From NCBI GenBank assembly GCA_027625225.1, contig JAQBWG010000015.1, positions 1 through 17,741 of the forward strand: 17,741 bases of DNA, written 5' to 3'. The notes under the pieces were generated by a model. It saw nothing but the letters and a program-made list of their open reading frames with translations. It made no database searches and was not told the origin of the DNA. Every line of letters starts with the position of its first letter. Position 1 is the stretch's first letter. The stretch comes from Chloroflexota bacterium. Its GTDB lineage: Bacteria; Chloroflexota; Dehalococcoidia; Lucifugimonadales; VGZR01. Positions 5,864 to 13,238 of this stretch are shown here, in pieces. The position numbers and the translations under genes are program-made.

Positions 5864-6277
5864 ATGAATGGCGTGTTCGCCGGACTGTATCTGGGATTGT
5901 TGATGGCGTCCATCTTCATCAGCGCGGGCGCGATGATGCTGTTCGTATACGTGAAGAATCCTTCTCCCGCATTTGCGAACGTGTCCGCCAAATTCACACC
6001 GCAGAAGATGGTTATGGCTGGCGTTCTTCTGGCCTATCCCTTCTGGTCTATCGCCGGAGTCATCGCCGGACTGGCCTACTGGGGCATCTCGGAGTCGTCT
6101 CCCGGCTACTGGCTGGCGAGTCCCAACGGTGCGTATACCGCCGTCATCCTCATTCTGGGTGTCATGCTCACGCTGCCACTGGCGTTGTTGCTCCGCCGTG
6201 TGCTCCCCGGGGTTATCGTACTGTCGCTGGCGTTTATCGGATTGTACGGTTGGGCGCTGCCATATTTCGCCGAATAA
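5864..6277 (+). CDS. Small four-helix integral membrane protein, unknown function
   Basis: A 137-aa hydrophobic protein. Four membrane segments are apparent at about residues 4-30, 48-73, 88-108 and 112-132, joined by short loops. The first loop carries NPSPAFANVSAKFTPQKM and the second ESSPGYWLASPNG. No known catalytic or transport motif was recognised. The ATG follows the ispE stop by three bases, and GGAGGA sits ten bases upstream within the ispE 3' end, so it is very probably translated from the same mRNA. Position between ispE and dinG could suggest an envelope role, but that is only context. I recall similar unannotated membrane proteins in Chloroflexota without a named family. Confidence 0.82.
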   Translation: MNGVFAGLYLGLLMASIFISAGAMMLFVYVKNPSPAFANVSAKFTPQKMVMAGVLLAYPFWSIAGVIAGLAYWGISESSPGYWLASPNGAYTAVILILGVMLTLPLALLLRRVLPGVIVLSLAFIGLYGWALPYFAE

Positions 6278-6311
6278 GACCTACGAAAAGATGCAAACTA
6301 GTGTTCTAGTC

Positions 6312-6320
6312 TGCTAGAAT
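6312..6320 (+). promoter_or_regulatory. Possible extended -10 promoter before dinG
   Basis: TGCTAGAAT forms an extended -10 element (TG-N-TAGAAT) without a recognisable -35, about 32 bases before the GTG start of dinG. It is preceded by the small inverted repeat ACTAG/CTAGT (6297-6301, 6306-6310), which could be an operator or chance. Confidence 0.4.
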
Positions 6321-6351
6321 CCTCGTACTCTTTCCCTAAGTTGTTGCCGTT

Positions 6352-9168
6352 GTGACTTTATTGAACTCAATCAGCACGTCGCCTCTGGAAGAGGTGTGGG
6401 TCGCACTCGACCTGGAGACCACCGGACTGTCCGCCGAGTCGGAGGAGATTATCGAGGTCGGTGCGGTCAAGTTTCAGGGTCATAAAGAGCTTGAGACGTT
6501 CCAGACGTTCGTCAACCCCAACCGGCGGTTGAGCACGTTCATCCAGAATTACACCGGCATCAAACAGGCCGACGTGAACTCCGCGCCGCCGTTTTCCCAG
6601 GTATCGGCGAGGCTGGCTCAGTTCGTGGGCCGTGCGCCCGTCGTCGGGCACAACATCGCCTTCGACCTCGGCTTTCTCGAAGCCAAGGGACTGCGTCTAC
6701 CCAACCCCCGTTCCGACACCTGGGATCTGGCCTACGTGCTGTTTCCCCAGGCGCCGGAGTATGCGCTGTCGAAGATTACCGCGCATCTGGGCATCGGTCA
6801 TCCCCGACCGCACCGTGCGCTGGACGACGCGCAGGTGACGCGCGACCTGTTCGTGCGGTTGCTGGAAGAGGCGGAAAAGCTGGACGTATTCACCCTCTCT
6901 GAGATGGAGCAACTGGCCGGACGCTCCTCGTGGGTGCTGGACTACGTGCTGCGCGGCCTGGCGGCCAGCAAACTGCGCTCCGGGACGTCGAACGACGGCG
7001 CGCCGGGCGGCGTTGATGTGCGGGCACTCAAGACCCGCGCCCCGTATGTGCGTCCGTTGAAAGAAAGCCAGAAGACATCACGGCTCGATGCCGACCTGGT
7101 AGCCTCGCTTTTCAGTGAGGACGGGCCGCTGTCGAAGACGTTGCCAGCGTTTGAACACCGCCCGGAACAGGTGGAGATGGCCCGCTCGGTGGCCGGAATC
7201 ATCGAGTCGGGCGGACGGCTTATCGTGGGGGCGGGGACTGGCGTGGGCAAGTCCATGTCCTACATGCTTCCCGCCGCTATTTACGCGCTGCAAAACAACA
7301 AGCGGGTAGTCATTTCCACCAATACCATCAACCTCCAGGAACAGCTGCTGAAGAAGGATATTCCGTTGTTGGTGCAGGCCCTGGAGGGCGTGGATGAGGT
7401 GGATGCGTCGGAGTTGAAGTTCGCCCAGCTCAAAGGGCGGGCGAACTATCTTTGCCTGAAGCGGTTCATGCACCTGCGGGGCACCGAGACGGTCGTTGAT
7501 TCCGAGGCGCGGATGTTAGCCAAGCTCATGGTGTGGTTGAAGGAGACGAGTACGGGCGACCGGCACGAGGTGAACCTGTCCGACCGCAGCGCGGCACCGG
7601 TGTGGACACGACTCTCGGCGCAAGGCGCGCGTGACTGCGACGGCGTGGGAGGGTTCTGCTTCCTACGCTCATCGCGCGACCGCGCGGGCGGCGCTCACCT
7701 GCTGGTGGTGAACCACGCACTGCTCATGGCCGACCTGGCCACCGAGGGGGCTCTCATCCCCGAGTACGACGTGCTCATCGTGGACGAGGCGCACAACCTG
7801 GAAGAGGAAGCGACGCAGCATCTGGGGTTCGAGGTGTCGCAGGCCAGCATCGCCGAGCACTTGCAGTCCATCAGCGGCGAAGGGGGACTCATGCGGTCGG
7901 CGGTGAACGCGTTCCGTGGGGCCACCGCCGCCGAGACGCGCCGCCAGACCGTCCAGGAGATCGAGTCGCTGGTTGCGAATGCGCTGCCCAAGCTGCGGGA
8001 GGCGGCTGCGGCGATGTTTTCCTCAATCACCCGCGCGGCAGCCGAGGATGCGTCAGGCAACGGGCAGGATACCCGCGTGACCGCGTCCACCCGCGCACGG
8101 CCCTCCTGGGACGAGGTGGAGGCCTTGTGGCAGAACGTTGACGCATTGTTGGGCGAACTGTCGAAAAGGACCACCGACCTGGACATTGCCCTCAAAGATT
8201 TGGAACACGCGAACCTGGTGGACTACGAAGGGCTGTTGCTGGAGGTGAGTGCCTCCGCCCAGACGACGCGTGAGTTGAAGGAACGGCTGGAACGGTTCAT
8301 CGTGCATCCCAGCGACGAGGACGTGTACTGGGTGAAGATGCACGCACGCACCGGCGACATGATGCTGAACTCGGCCCCGCTGCACGTGGGCAAGTACCTG
8401 GAAGAACGGTTGTATTCCGAGAAGCGTGCGGTGGTGCTAACCAGCGCCACGCTGAGCGCTGCGGGAACGTTCAATCACATCAAGGAGCGCACAGGCTTTG
8501 CCAACGCCGACGAACTGCTGCTCGGCTCGCCCTTCGACTATCCCAACGCCGCGCTGTTGTGCGTGCCCAAGGACATGCCGGAGCCGACCTCGTGGGCGTA
8601 CCAGGCGGCGCTGGAGCAGACGGTCACGGACGCCACCATCGCCGCGGGCGGACGCACCATGGCCCTGTTCACCTCGTACAACTCACTGCAGTCAACCGCC
8701 AGCGCCATCCGCTCGAACGTCGAGTCGCACGGCATCACCGTGCTGGCGCAGGGGATAGACGGCACGCCTCACCAGATCGTGCGGAGCTACCTTGAGAATC
8801 CGAAGGCCGTCATTTTGGGCACATCCAGCTTCTGGGAGGGCGTAGACCTCGCCGCCGAATCGTTGCGTGTGCTTTTAGTTGCACGTCTGCCGTTCAACGT
8901 GCCGTCCGACCCCGTGTTCGCGGCGCGCTCCGAGCTGTTCGAGAACGCGTTCAACGAATACGCGGTTCCCCAGGCAATCCTGCGATTGCGACAGGGGTTT
9001 GGAAGGCTCATACGGAGCAAGTCGGACAGGGGCGTGGCCATCATCATGGACAGCCGGGTGCTTTCGAAGCGGTATGGCAAACTGTTTTTGAGGTCGCTGC
9101 CGCCGAGCACGGGAAAGACGTGCGAATTGGCCGACCTGCCGAAGTTCATCAAAAGCTGGGTGGGGTAG
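6352..9168 (+). CDS. dinG: DinG-family ATP-dependent helicase with N-terminal DEDDh exonuclease
   Basis: A 938-aa fusion of a DnaQ/PolC-epsilon-like 3'-5' exonuclease and an XPD/DinG superfamily 2 helicase, the architecture of Bacillus DinG; the expected role is DNA processing in repair or replication. Exonuclease residues are in place: Asp20 and Glu22 (LDLETTG), Asp105 (HNIAFD), His154 and Asp159 (HRALDD). The helicase shows Walker A GAGTGVGKS (293-301), DEAH box (478-481), SAT-like LTSATLS and the late motif FWEGVDL. Only three cysteines are in the region where iron-sulfur DinG/XPD proteins have four (Cys368, Cys429, Cys436), so a 4Fe-4S cluster is doubtful. The start is GTG 6352, 17 codons before the first catalytic residue. 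It has no visible Shine-Dalgarno. The stop overlaps the next gene's start by one base. Confidence 0.94.
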   Translation: MTLLNSISTSPLEEVWVALDLETTGLSAESEEIIEVGAVKFQGHKELETFQTFVNPNRRLSTFIQNYTGIKQADVNSAPPFSQVSARLAQFVGRAPVVGHNIAFDLGFLEAKGLRLPNPRSDTWDLAYVLFPQAPEYALSKITAHLGIGHPRPHRALDDAQVTRDLFVRLLEEAEKLDVFTLSEMEQLAGRSSWVLDYVLRGLAASKLRSGTSNDGAPGGVDVRALKTRAPYVRPLKESQKTSRLDADLVASLFSEDGPLSKTLPAFEHRPEQVEMARSVAGIIESGGRLIVGAGTGVGKSMSYMLPAAIYALQNNKRVVISTNTINLQEQLLKKDIPLLVQALEGVDEVDASELKFAQLKGRANYLCLKRFMHLRGTETVVDSEARMLAKLMVWLKETSTGDRHEVNLSDRSAAPVWTRLSAQGARDCDGVGGFCFLRSSRDRAGGAHLLVVNHALLMADLATEGALIPEYDVLIVDEAHNLEEEATQHLGFEVSQASIAEHLQSISGEGGLMRSAVNAFRGATAAETRRQTVQEIESLVANALPKLREAAAAMFSSITRAAAEDASGNGQDTRVTASTRARPSWDEVEALWQNVDALLGELSKRTTDLDIALKDLEHANLVDYEGLLLEVSASAQTTRELKERLERFIVHPSDEDVYWVKMHARTGDMMLNSAPLHVGKYLEERLYSEKRAVVLTSATLSAAGTFNHIKERTGFANADELLLGSPFDYPNAALLCVPKDMPEPTSWAYQAALEQTVTDATIAAGGRTMALFTSYNSLQSTASAIRSNVESHGITVLAQGIDGTPHQIVRSYLENPKAVILGTSSFWEGVDLAAESLRVLLVARLPFNVPSDPVFAARSELFENAFNEYAVPQAILRLRQGFGRLIRSKSDRGVAIIMDSRVLSKRYGKLFLRSLPPSTGKTCELADLPKFIKSWVG

Positions 9169-10028
9169 TGTCGGACGCCATCCGCGTTGACGGCCTGCTA
9201 GACCTGAAGGCCACCCTACAAAGCGGACAGGCGTTCAGATGGAGCAGGGACGGTGAGTGGTACGAGGGCGTCATCTTCGGCAACCTGGTGCGGCTCAGAC
9301 GCACGCCCGAAGGCGTGGAGTTTACCTCGTTCCCAGAACCGGAAGATGCGTTCAAAGACCGACTGGCAGACTACCTCGGTCTTTCAGACGACCTCGACGC
9401 TATCTACCGTTCGATAGGTGTGGACGAACACGTCAAGGCGGCTATCGAGCGGTATCCGGGCATGCGCATCCTCAGACAAGAGCCGTGGGAGTGTGTGGTG
9501 TCGTTCATCTGCTCGGCGTGGTCGAACGTCCGGCGGGTCAGCACGACCGTGGAGAGCCTGTCGGCGAAGTTCGGCGAGCCCATCGCCACGAACGGGACGA
9601 TGCGAAGTGCGTTCCCCACGCCGGAGCAGCTTGCCGCCACCGACGAGCAGGCGATGCGTTTGCTGGGGCTGGGGTTCCGAGCGAAATATATTCCGGCGTC
9701 GGCAAAACTGGTCGCCGAGGGCCGGGTGAACCTGCTCGCGCTGCGGGAGGCGCCGTTCGAAGAGGCGCTGGACGCGGTGATGTCGCTGCCCGGCATCGGA
9801 GACAAGGTAGCGAACTGCATCATGCTGTTCTCGCTGGTCCAGCGGTCTGCGTTTCCGGTCGACCTGTGGATACGGCGAGTGCTGTCCGATATGTATCTGG
9901 GCGAGGCCGGGCAGAAGATGTCCGTGCCCAAGGTTCGAGTGTGGGCGCAGGAGTACTTCGGGCCGTACGCAGGGTATGCGAATCATTATCTGTTCCACGA
10001 TTGGCGGAACGCTGGCAAGCGAAGCTAG
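9168..10028 (+). CDS. ogg: 8-oxoguanine DNA glycosylase/AP lyase, OGG1 type
   Basis: Removes oxidised guanine from DNA and nicks the resulting abasic site. The 286-aa protein has the OGG1 N-terminal signature LKATLQSGQAFRW and the helix-hairpin-helix LPGIGDKVANCI. The catalytic Lys213 and Asp232 (FPVDLWI) are 19 residues apart, as in human OGG1 (K249 and D268). The start is GTG 9168, which shares its G with the dinG stop (TAGTG) and has GGTGGGG just before it; a frame from 9120 would only add 16 residues of overlap. It is of the long OGG1 type rather than MutM/Fpg or the short archaeal Ogg2. Translational coupling to dinG suggests one DNA-repair transcript. Confidence 0.93.
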   Translation: MSDAIRVDGLLDLKATLQSGQAFRWSRDGEWYEGVIFGNLVRLRRTPEGVEFTSFPEPEDAFKDRLADYLGLSDDLDAIYRSIGVDEHVKAAIERYPGMRILRQEPWECVVSFICSAWSNVRRVSTTVESLSAKFGEPIATNGTMRSAFPTPEQLAATDEQAMRLLGLGFRAKYIPASAKLVAEGRVNLLALREAPFEEALDAVMSLPGIGDKVANCIMLFSLVQRSAFPVDLWIRRVLSDMYLGEAGQKMSVPKVRVWAQEYFGPYAGYANHYLFHDWRNAGKRS

Positions 10029-10040
10029 ATACGGTATAAT
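10012..10040 (+). promoter_or_regulatory. Promoter of the small redoxin-like pair
   Basis: CTGGCA (10012-10017, four of six matches to TTGACA), 17-base spacer, then a perfect TATAAT (10035-10040). The -35 lies inside the 3' end of the glycosylase gene. The expected start at about 10047 gives a ~20-base leader with GGGGA before the ATG at 10068. The microgenes can therefore be transcribed independently of dinG-ogg. Confidence 0.75.
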
Positions 10041-10067
10041 CCCGGCAGATTAGATTGGGGAACGGAA

Positions 10068-10190
10068 ATGGCGACGGAAACAGGTCAACGGTTCGTGTGC
10101 GGTACATGCGAGTCCGAGTTCGTGGTAACCAGGGGCGGCGAGGGTGAGATCACCTGCTGCGATGCGCCCATGACTCCGAAAGCGAAATAA
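10068..10190 (+). CDS. Desulforedoxin-like microprotein 1 (CxxC...CC)
   Basis: A 40-aa protein that closely matches the layout of desulforedoxin (36 aa) and of the N-terminal domain of desulfoferrodoxin: Cys11-x2-Cys14 after an aromatic-rich start (QRFVCGTC), a glycine-rich turn (TRGGEGE), then adjacent Cys30-Cys31 followed by DAPM, like the CCGxxM motif of that family. Four cysteines at these positions bind one iron (or zinc) per chain in the known family, often as a dimer. A perfect TATAAT promoter and GGGGA eight bases before the ATG support expression. The gene sits 40 bases after the 8-oxoguanine glycosylase and three bases before a second, similar gene. Whether it carries iron or zinc cannot be told from sequence. 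Confidence 0.8.
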   Translation: MATETGQRFVCGTCESEFVVTRGGEGEITCCDAPMTPKAK

Positions 10191-10192
10191 CG

Positions 10193-10336
10193 GTGGCCAA
10201 TCAACTGGGGCGGCGCTATCGTTGCGAGACGTGCGATGCGACGGTGCTGTGCACCAAGGCGGGTACGGGCACGGCGATGTGCCACGGCAAAGAGATGGTG
10301 GTGCAGCAGCCGCGACGGTTGCCGTCCTCCGACTAA
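10193..10336 (+). CDS. Desulforedoxin-like microprotein 2 (CxxC...CH)
   Basis: A 47-aa protein encoded two bases after the stop of its neighbour, starting with GTG. It shares the layout RRYRCETC (Cys11, Cys14), a glycine-containing turn (TKAGTG) and a closing motif MCHGKEM, where the paired CC of desulforedoxin is replaced by Cys30-His31. An extra Cys20 is present. The likely metal site would thus be Cys3His or use Cys20. The C-terminus (QQPRRLPSSD) is longer and polar. Its stop TAA (10334-10336) overlaps the stop of the convergent PLP enzyme gene. No clear Shine-Dalgarno was seen, so translation may be coupled to the upstream gene. It is probably a diverged tandem duplicate; function unknown. 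Confidence 0.7.
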   Translation: MANQLGRRYRCETCDATVLCTKAGTGTAMCHGKEMVVQQPRRLPSSD

Positions 10337-11532
10337 CCCTTCTTTTTCAGAACCTCGCGCAGCCGCTGGGTGAGAGCCTCCGTTCGTTCCTGATTCAGGT
10401 TCAACGACAGAATGATGAGTTTGTCGTCCGGTAGTCCTTCTTCCTGTACAAAAACAGCGGGGTTGCCGCGCTTCAGTTCCAGAGATACGTCGAAGGCCGA
10501 CTTGCCGATTGCGGCGGTATCCAGCTTCAGGTGTAGTGAAGGAGCGCCTTCCTTGGGTGCGATGACAGTGGGCTCGACAGGCAGGCCGCTGACGCCGTCC
10601 ACGATGTACTCGATGTGCTTGCGCCGCTCGGCGTAGTCGGGCTCGTAGCTGCCGTCCACGAACATGCGCAGGCCCATGAGCAGGCCGATGACCTCCTCTT
10701 TGGCGACCTTGAATCCGCGGCCGATGCCGTGGCGGGGGATGCCGACGATGCGGTCTTTGTCGATGAAGTCTTCGGGCGGCTCCCAGATGTGGAAGAACTC
10801 GTCCATGTCCAGATGCTGCAGCGCGACGGACATGATGAGGTCGCGCTTGCCGCACAGGATACCGGACGATTGCGGCCCGCGTATGGCCTTGCCACCGGAG
10901 AAGGCGACGAGGTCGGCGCCCATTTCGATGAACCGTTTGAGGTTTGCGGTCGGCGGCACCTGACCCGCGCCGTCCACCAGCACGGGCAGGTTGTGCTTCT
11001 TGGCGATGGCGATGACCTGTTCCAGCGGCGGCTGGCTGTCCGCAGTGGCGGTGTAGGTGATGCCGGCGGTGTTTTCGGTGATGGCCGCCTCGAACTCCCA
11101 GGCCTCCGTTCGCCGGACGCCCGCGCCTGCAACCATTTCGTTCATGCCCACCTCAATCAGCTTTGCACCAGCCAGCCGGACAGCGTGGTCGTAGCCGTTG
11201 CGGTGTTCTCTGGCGATGATGAACTCGTTCTTCATGCCCGTAGTGTCGGGGAGGCGTTCCATTTTGCCGGGGTCGAGGCCCGCCAGGATGGCTGCCGTGC
11301 CCTGTGTGAGGCCCGCAGAGGCCCCTGCGGTTACATATCCGGCCTCAGCGCCGGTGACCTTCACGATTGCTCGTGAAGCGGCCGCCTGAAGCTCGGTCAT
11401 GGAAACGGACTCTTTCGACGCTCGCACCATCGCGTCCATTACTGCGTCGGGCATGATTGCGCCCCCTACGCGGGTAGACGTGCCGGACACGTTGATGATG
11501 CTCCTGACGCCGAACTCTTCGTAGATGCTCAT
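10333..11532 (-). CDS. SelA/DgaE-like PLP-dependent enzyme
   Basis: A 399-aa fold-type I PLP enzyme of the group that includes L-seryl-tRNA(Sec) selenium transferase and D-glucosaminate-6-phosphate ammonia-lyase. It begins MSIYEEFGVRSIINVSGTST, like those proteins. The N-terminal domain has TGAEAGYVTAGASAGLTQGT for phosphate binding, a strand VLVDGAGQVPP supplies the Asp facing the pyridine nitrogen, and the Schiff-base lysine is Lys215 in AFSGGKAIRGPQSSG. It lacks the extra N-terminal domain of true SelA and no selC-like tRNA is nearby, so selenocysteine synthesis is unlikely; a lyase or racemase on a small amino compound is more probable. AGGAGG sits four bases before the ATG. It follows the MTHFR-like gene by 70 bases on the same strand. 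Confidence 0.9.
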   Translation of the reverse strand: MSIYEEFGVRSIINVSGTSTRVGGAIMPDAVMDAMVRASKESVSMTELQAAASRAIVKVTGAEAGYVTAGASAGLTQGTAAILAGLDPGKMERLPDTTGMKNEFIIAREHRNGYDHAVRLAGAKLIEVGMNEMVAGAGVRRTEAWEFEAAITENTAGITYTATADSQPPLEQVIAIAKKHNLPVLVDGAGQVPPTANLKRFIEMGADLVAFSGGKAIRGPQSSGILCGKRDLIMSVALQHLDMDEFFHIWEPPEDFIDKDRIVGIPRHGIGRGFKVAKEEVIGLLMGLRMFVDGSYEPDYAERRKHIEYIVDGVSGLPVEPTVIAPKEGAPSLHLKLDTAAIGKSAFDVSLELKRGNPAVFVQEEGLPDDKLIILSLNLNQERTEALTQRLREVLKKKG

Positions 11533-11602
11533 GGGGCCTCCTCAGAACTGGTCAATATGGGCAGCACCAATGTAGCGCAGACCCCGTTGGAGGACAACCC
11601 GG

Positions 11603-12469
11603 CTAGCGTCCGAAGGCGGCGAGCACCTCACGGGCGGCGTCGTAGTCGCGTACGCCCCCTTTGAGAATGGGCGGGATGAGGTAGATGTTGGTGAACCCTT
11701 CCACCGCGAATTGTCGTATCAGGTCTACGGCCATCTCCGAGCCAGCACGCCGCGCGGCCAGGCCGTCGGTTATCCAGCCTGGGGTGTCGCCGAACACAAT
11801 GCCGTCCGGCACCATGACCTGGACGCCGCAGAACAGTGGCTGCGAGAGCGGCGTGCCGTACTTCTTGGCATAGGCGTCTTGGAAACGGAGAACGACTTGC
11901 GGGTCGAATATGGCCTGGAGTAGAAAGAACGCTGCGCCTGCTTCGGATTTCCGATGTGCCAACTCTGCCTCACGCTCCACATCACGGTGAAGGTCAATAG
12001 TCGCGCCTACGGCGAACCGTGTGGGCGAGCGGAGGTTGGTGCCGCGAAAGTCGGTGCCGTTGTTCATGTCGTTGATGGCCGCGATGAGTTCGGTGGGAGA
12101 GAAATCGTCCACCGCTTTCGTCCGCGTCCGGTCTTTTTCGCCGAATGGGTCGCCTTGGACCACCACCACGTTCTCCAGCCCCACAAGTTGTGCGCCAAGA
12201 AGCAGGCTCTGAATCGCCACCTTGTTCATGTCCCGTGTGGCTATAGTGAAGACGGCTTCGCGTTTGGCGTTTGCCTGCACCCATTGGGCGCCGAGCGCCG
12301 AATTCACCCGCACCGAGCGGCCGGGGTTGTAGGCAACGGAGATGAAGTCGGCGTTCAGCGTGCGTGCGTCGTCCATGAGGGCAGGGTCGCCCGCGCGTGG
12401 AGGTGAAAAGTCGCAGATGAAAACGTGGTCGCCGGAGGCTTCGTCACACCGTTCGGGTATCGTGCTCAT
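11603..12469 (-). CDS. Methylenetetrahydrofolate reductase-like protein
   Basis: A 288-aa TIM-barrel protein of the MetF family, which interconverts methylene- and methyl-tetrahydrofolate. Family landmarks are FSPPR at residues 21-25, NADFISVAYNPG, VVVVQGDPFGE with Asp107 at the FAD-contacting position, the ATIDLH strand and FFLLQAIFD with the conserved Gln. The residue aligned to catalytic Glu28 of E. coli MetF (FEFFPP) is Asp20 here (CDFSPP), a conservative but notable change. The flavin, electron donor or even folate specificity may therefore differ from MetF. The ATG at 12469 gives normal length, but only a weak AGG precedes it. It may be co-transcribed with the downstream PLP enzyme (70-base gap); both could serve one-carbon or amino-acid metabolism, which is inference. 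Confidence 0.87.
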   Translation of the reverse strand: MSTIPERCDEASGDHVFICDFSPPRAGDPALMDDARTLNADFISVAYNPGRSVRVNSALGAQWVQANAKREAVFTIATRDMNKVAIQSLLLGAQLVGLENVVVVQGDPFGEKDRTRTKAVDDFSPTELIAAINDMNNGTDFRGTNLRSPTRFAVGATIDLHRDVEREAELAHRKSEAGAAFFLLQAIFDPQVVLRFQDAYAKKYGTPLSQPLFCGVQVMVPDGIVFGDTPGWITDGLAARRAGSEMAVDLIRQFAVEGFTNIYLIPPILKGGVRDYDAAREVLAAFGR

Positions 12470-12524
12470 GCCTGTAGCTTACCGCACGTCCCGCGAGATG
12501 ACGACGACGAGTTCTAGGAGAAGT

Positions 12525-13010
12525 CTACTTCCAGCCCCAGGTGCCGGAGCGTGCCGGAAGCAGCGAAACGCGATGGCCGTCGGTGCACCGGTAGCGTTCC
12601 TCTCGGGCCTCGCGACGCTTGCCGGACAGCGAAGCCTGCTCCATGATGCGTTTCTCGGTGCAGAACGGGCACTTCACCAGGAAGCCCACCCGGTTGCGAA
12701 TCTTGATGGCTTTGATTTTGAGTAACGTGTTCTTCAGCGTTGAGGCGTCTCCGCAGTACCTGATGACATAGAGCGTGCCTGCGCTGACGAGGTTATGTCC
12801 GTTCTTACGGTCGCCCGGCTTAATCGTGAAGTAATCTCTGAATCCACAGTGGACGCAGACCATCTCGTCATACTGCGAATATAGCTTTCCGTGTCCTCGT
12901 GGGCAGTTTGTTTGCCTGACCTCCGGTTCGGGGTCCGGCACAATCCGTGGCGCGGGAAGAACCTGCGGCTGGGACTGCTGCACCATGTCCTGTCTGATTA
13001 TCGTAACCAT
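12525..13010 (-). CDS. Protein with two mirrored zinc ribbons, unknown function
   Basis: A 161-aa protein. After a Gln/Pro-rich N-terminal tail (about residues 10-33) comes Cys36-x3-His40 with Cys52-x2-Cys55 (CPRGHG and CVHCG), a zinc ribbon. A second metal site near the C-terminus has the reverse order: Cys114-x2-Cys117 (CPFC) then Cys142-x3-His146 (CTDGH). Between them lies a basic segment (LKIKAIKIRNRVG) and, inside ribbon two, a charged helix GKRREAREERYR. Such paired ribbons suggest nucleic-acid or transcription-machinery binding; I recall similar proteins in Chloroflexota genomes but no name. The start is secure: AGGAGGG five bases before the ATG and an in-frame TAG directly upstream. 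It stands alone between the MTHFR-like gene (55 bases beyond its stop) and a long spacer. Confidence 0.8.
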   Translation of the reverse strand: MVTIIRQDMVQQSQPQVLPAPRIVPDPEPEVRQTNCPRGHGKLYSQYDEMVCVHCGFRDYFTIKPGDRKNGHNLVSAGTLYVIRYCGDASTLKNTLLKIKAIKIRNRVGFLVKCPFCTEKRIMEQASLSGKRREAREERYRCTDGHRVSLLPARSGTWGWK

Positions 13011-13208
13011 CTAACCCTCCTCCGGCCTTGAACTCAGCGGCAATCCATAGTGCCGACGGTCCATCAGGCGTAGGGATACTGGCTGCATCGGGAGCACAAC
13101 TACTTTGCGTGTCCCCGAGGGCCTTGTCCGCTGAACCTCTGAGGCCGGGACGGTGATGAGGGAGTCGGGTACGACCAAATACCCCTTTTGTACCCTCTCG
13201 CGACGCCC

Positions 13209-13227
13209 GACCTACATATGTGAGGTC
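13209..13227. promoter_or_regulatory. Operator-like palindrome
   Basis: GACCT (13209-13213), the self-complementary ACATATGT, one extra G, then AGGTC (13223-13227). The dyad would place a repressor or activator ~200 bases upstream of the zinc-ribbon gene. No regulator gene is adjacent. Confidence 0.4.
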
Positions 13228-13238
13228 AACTAGCACCC

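Noticed and set aside
9257..10039. 260-codon plus-strand frame inside the glycosylase gene
   Set aside because: It is an out-of-frame shadow of ogg, Arg/Gly/Ala-rich, without motif; the ogg frame has catalytic residues in the right spacing.
10333..11532. Selenocysteine synthase (true SelA) with a selenium system
   Set aside because: The protein is short for SelA, lacks its N-terminal domain, and no selC tRNA, SelB or SECIS-like element is visible in the window.
12868..13236. 122-codon minus-strand frame upstream of the zinc-ribbon gene
   Set aside because: Overlaps the zinc-ribbon gene in another frame, no ribosome site, no similarity; the true gene has an immediate upstream stop and a strong Shine-Dalgarno.
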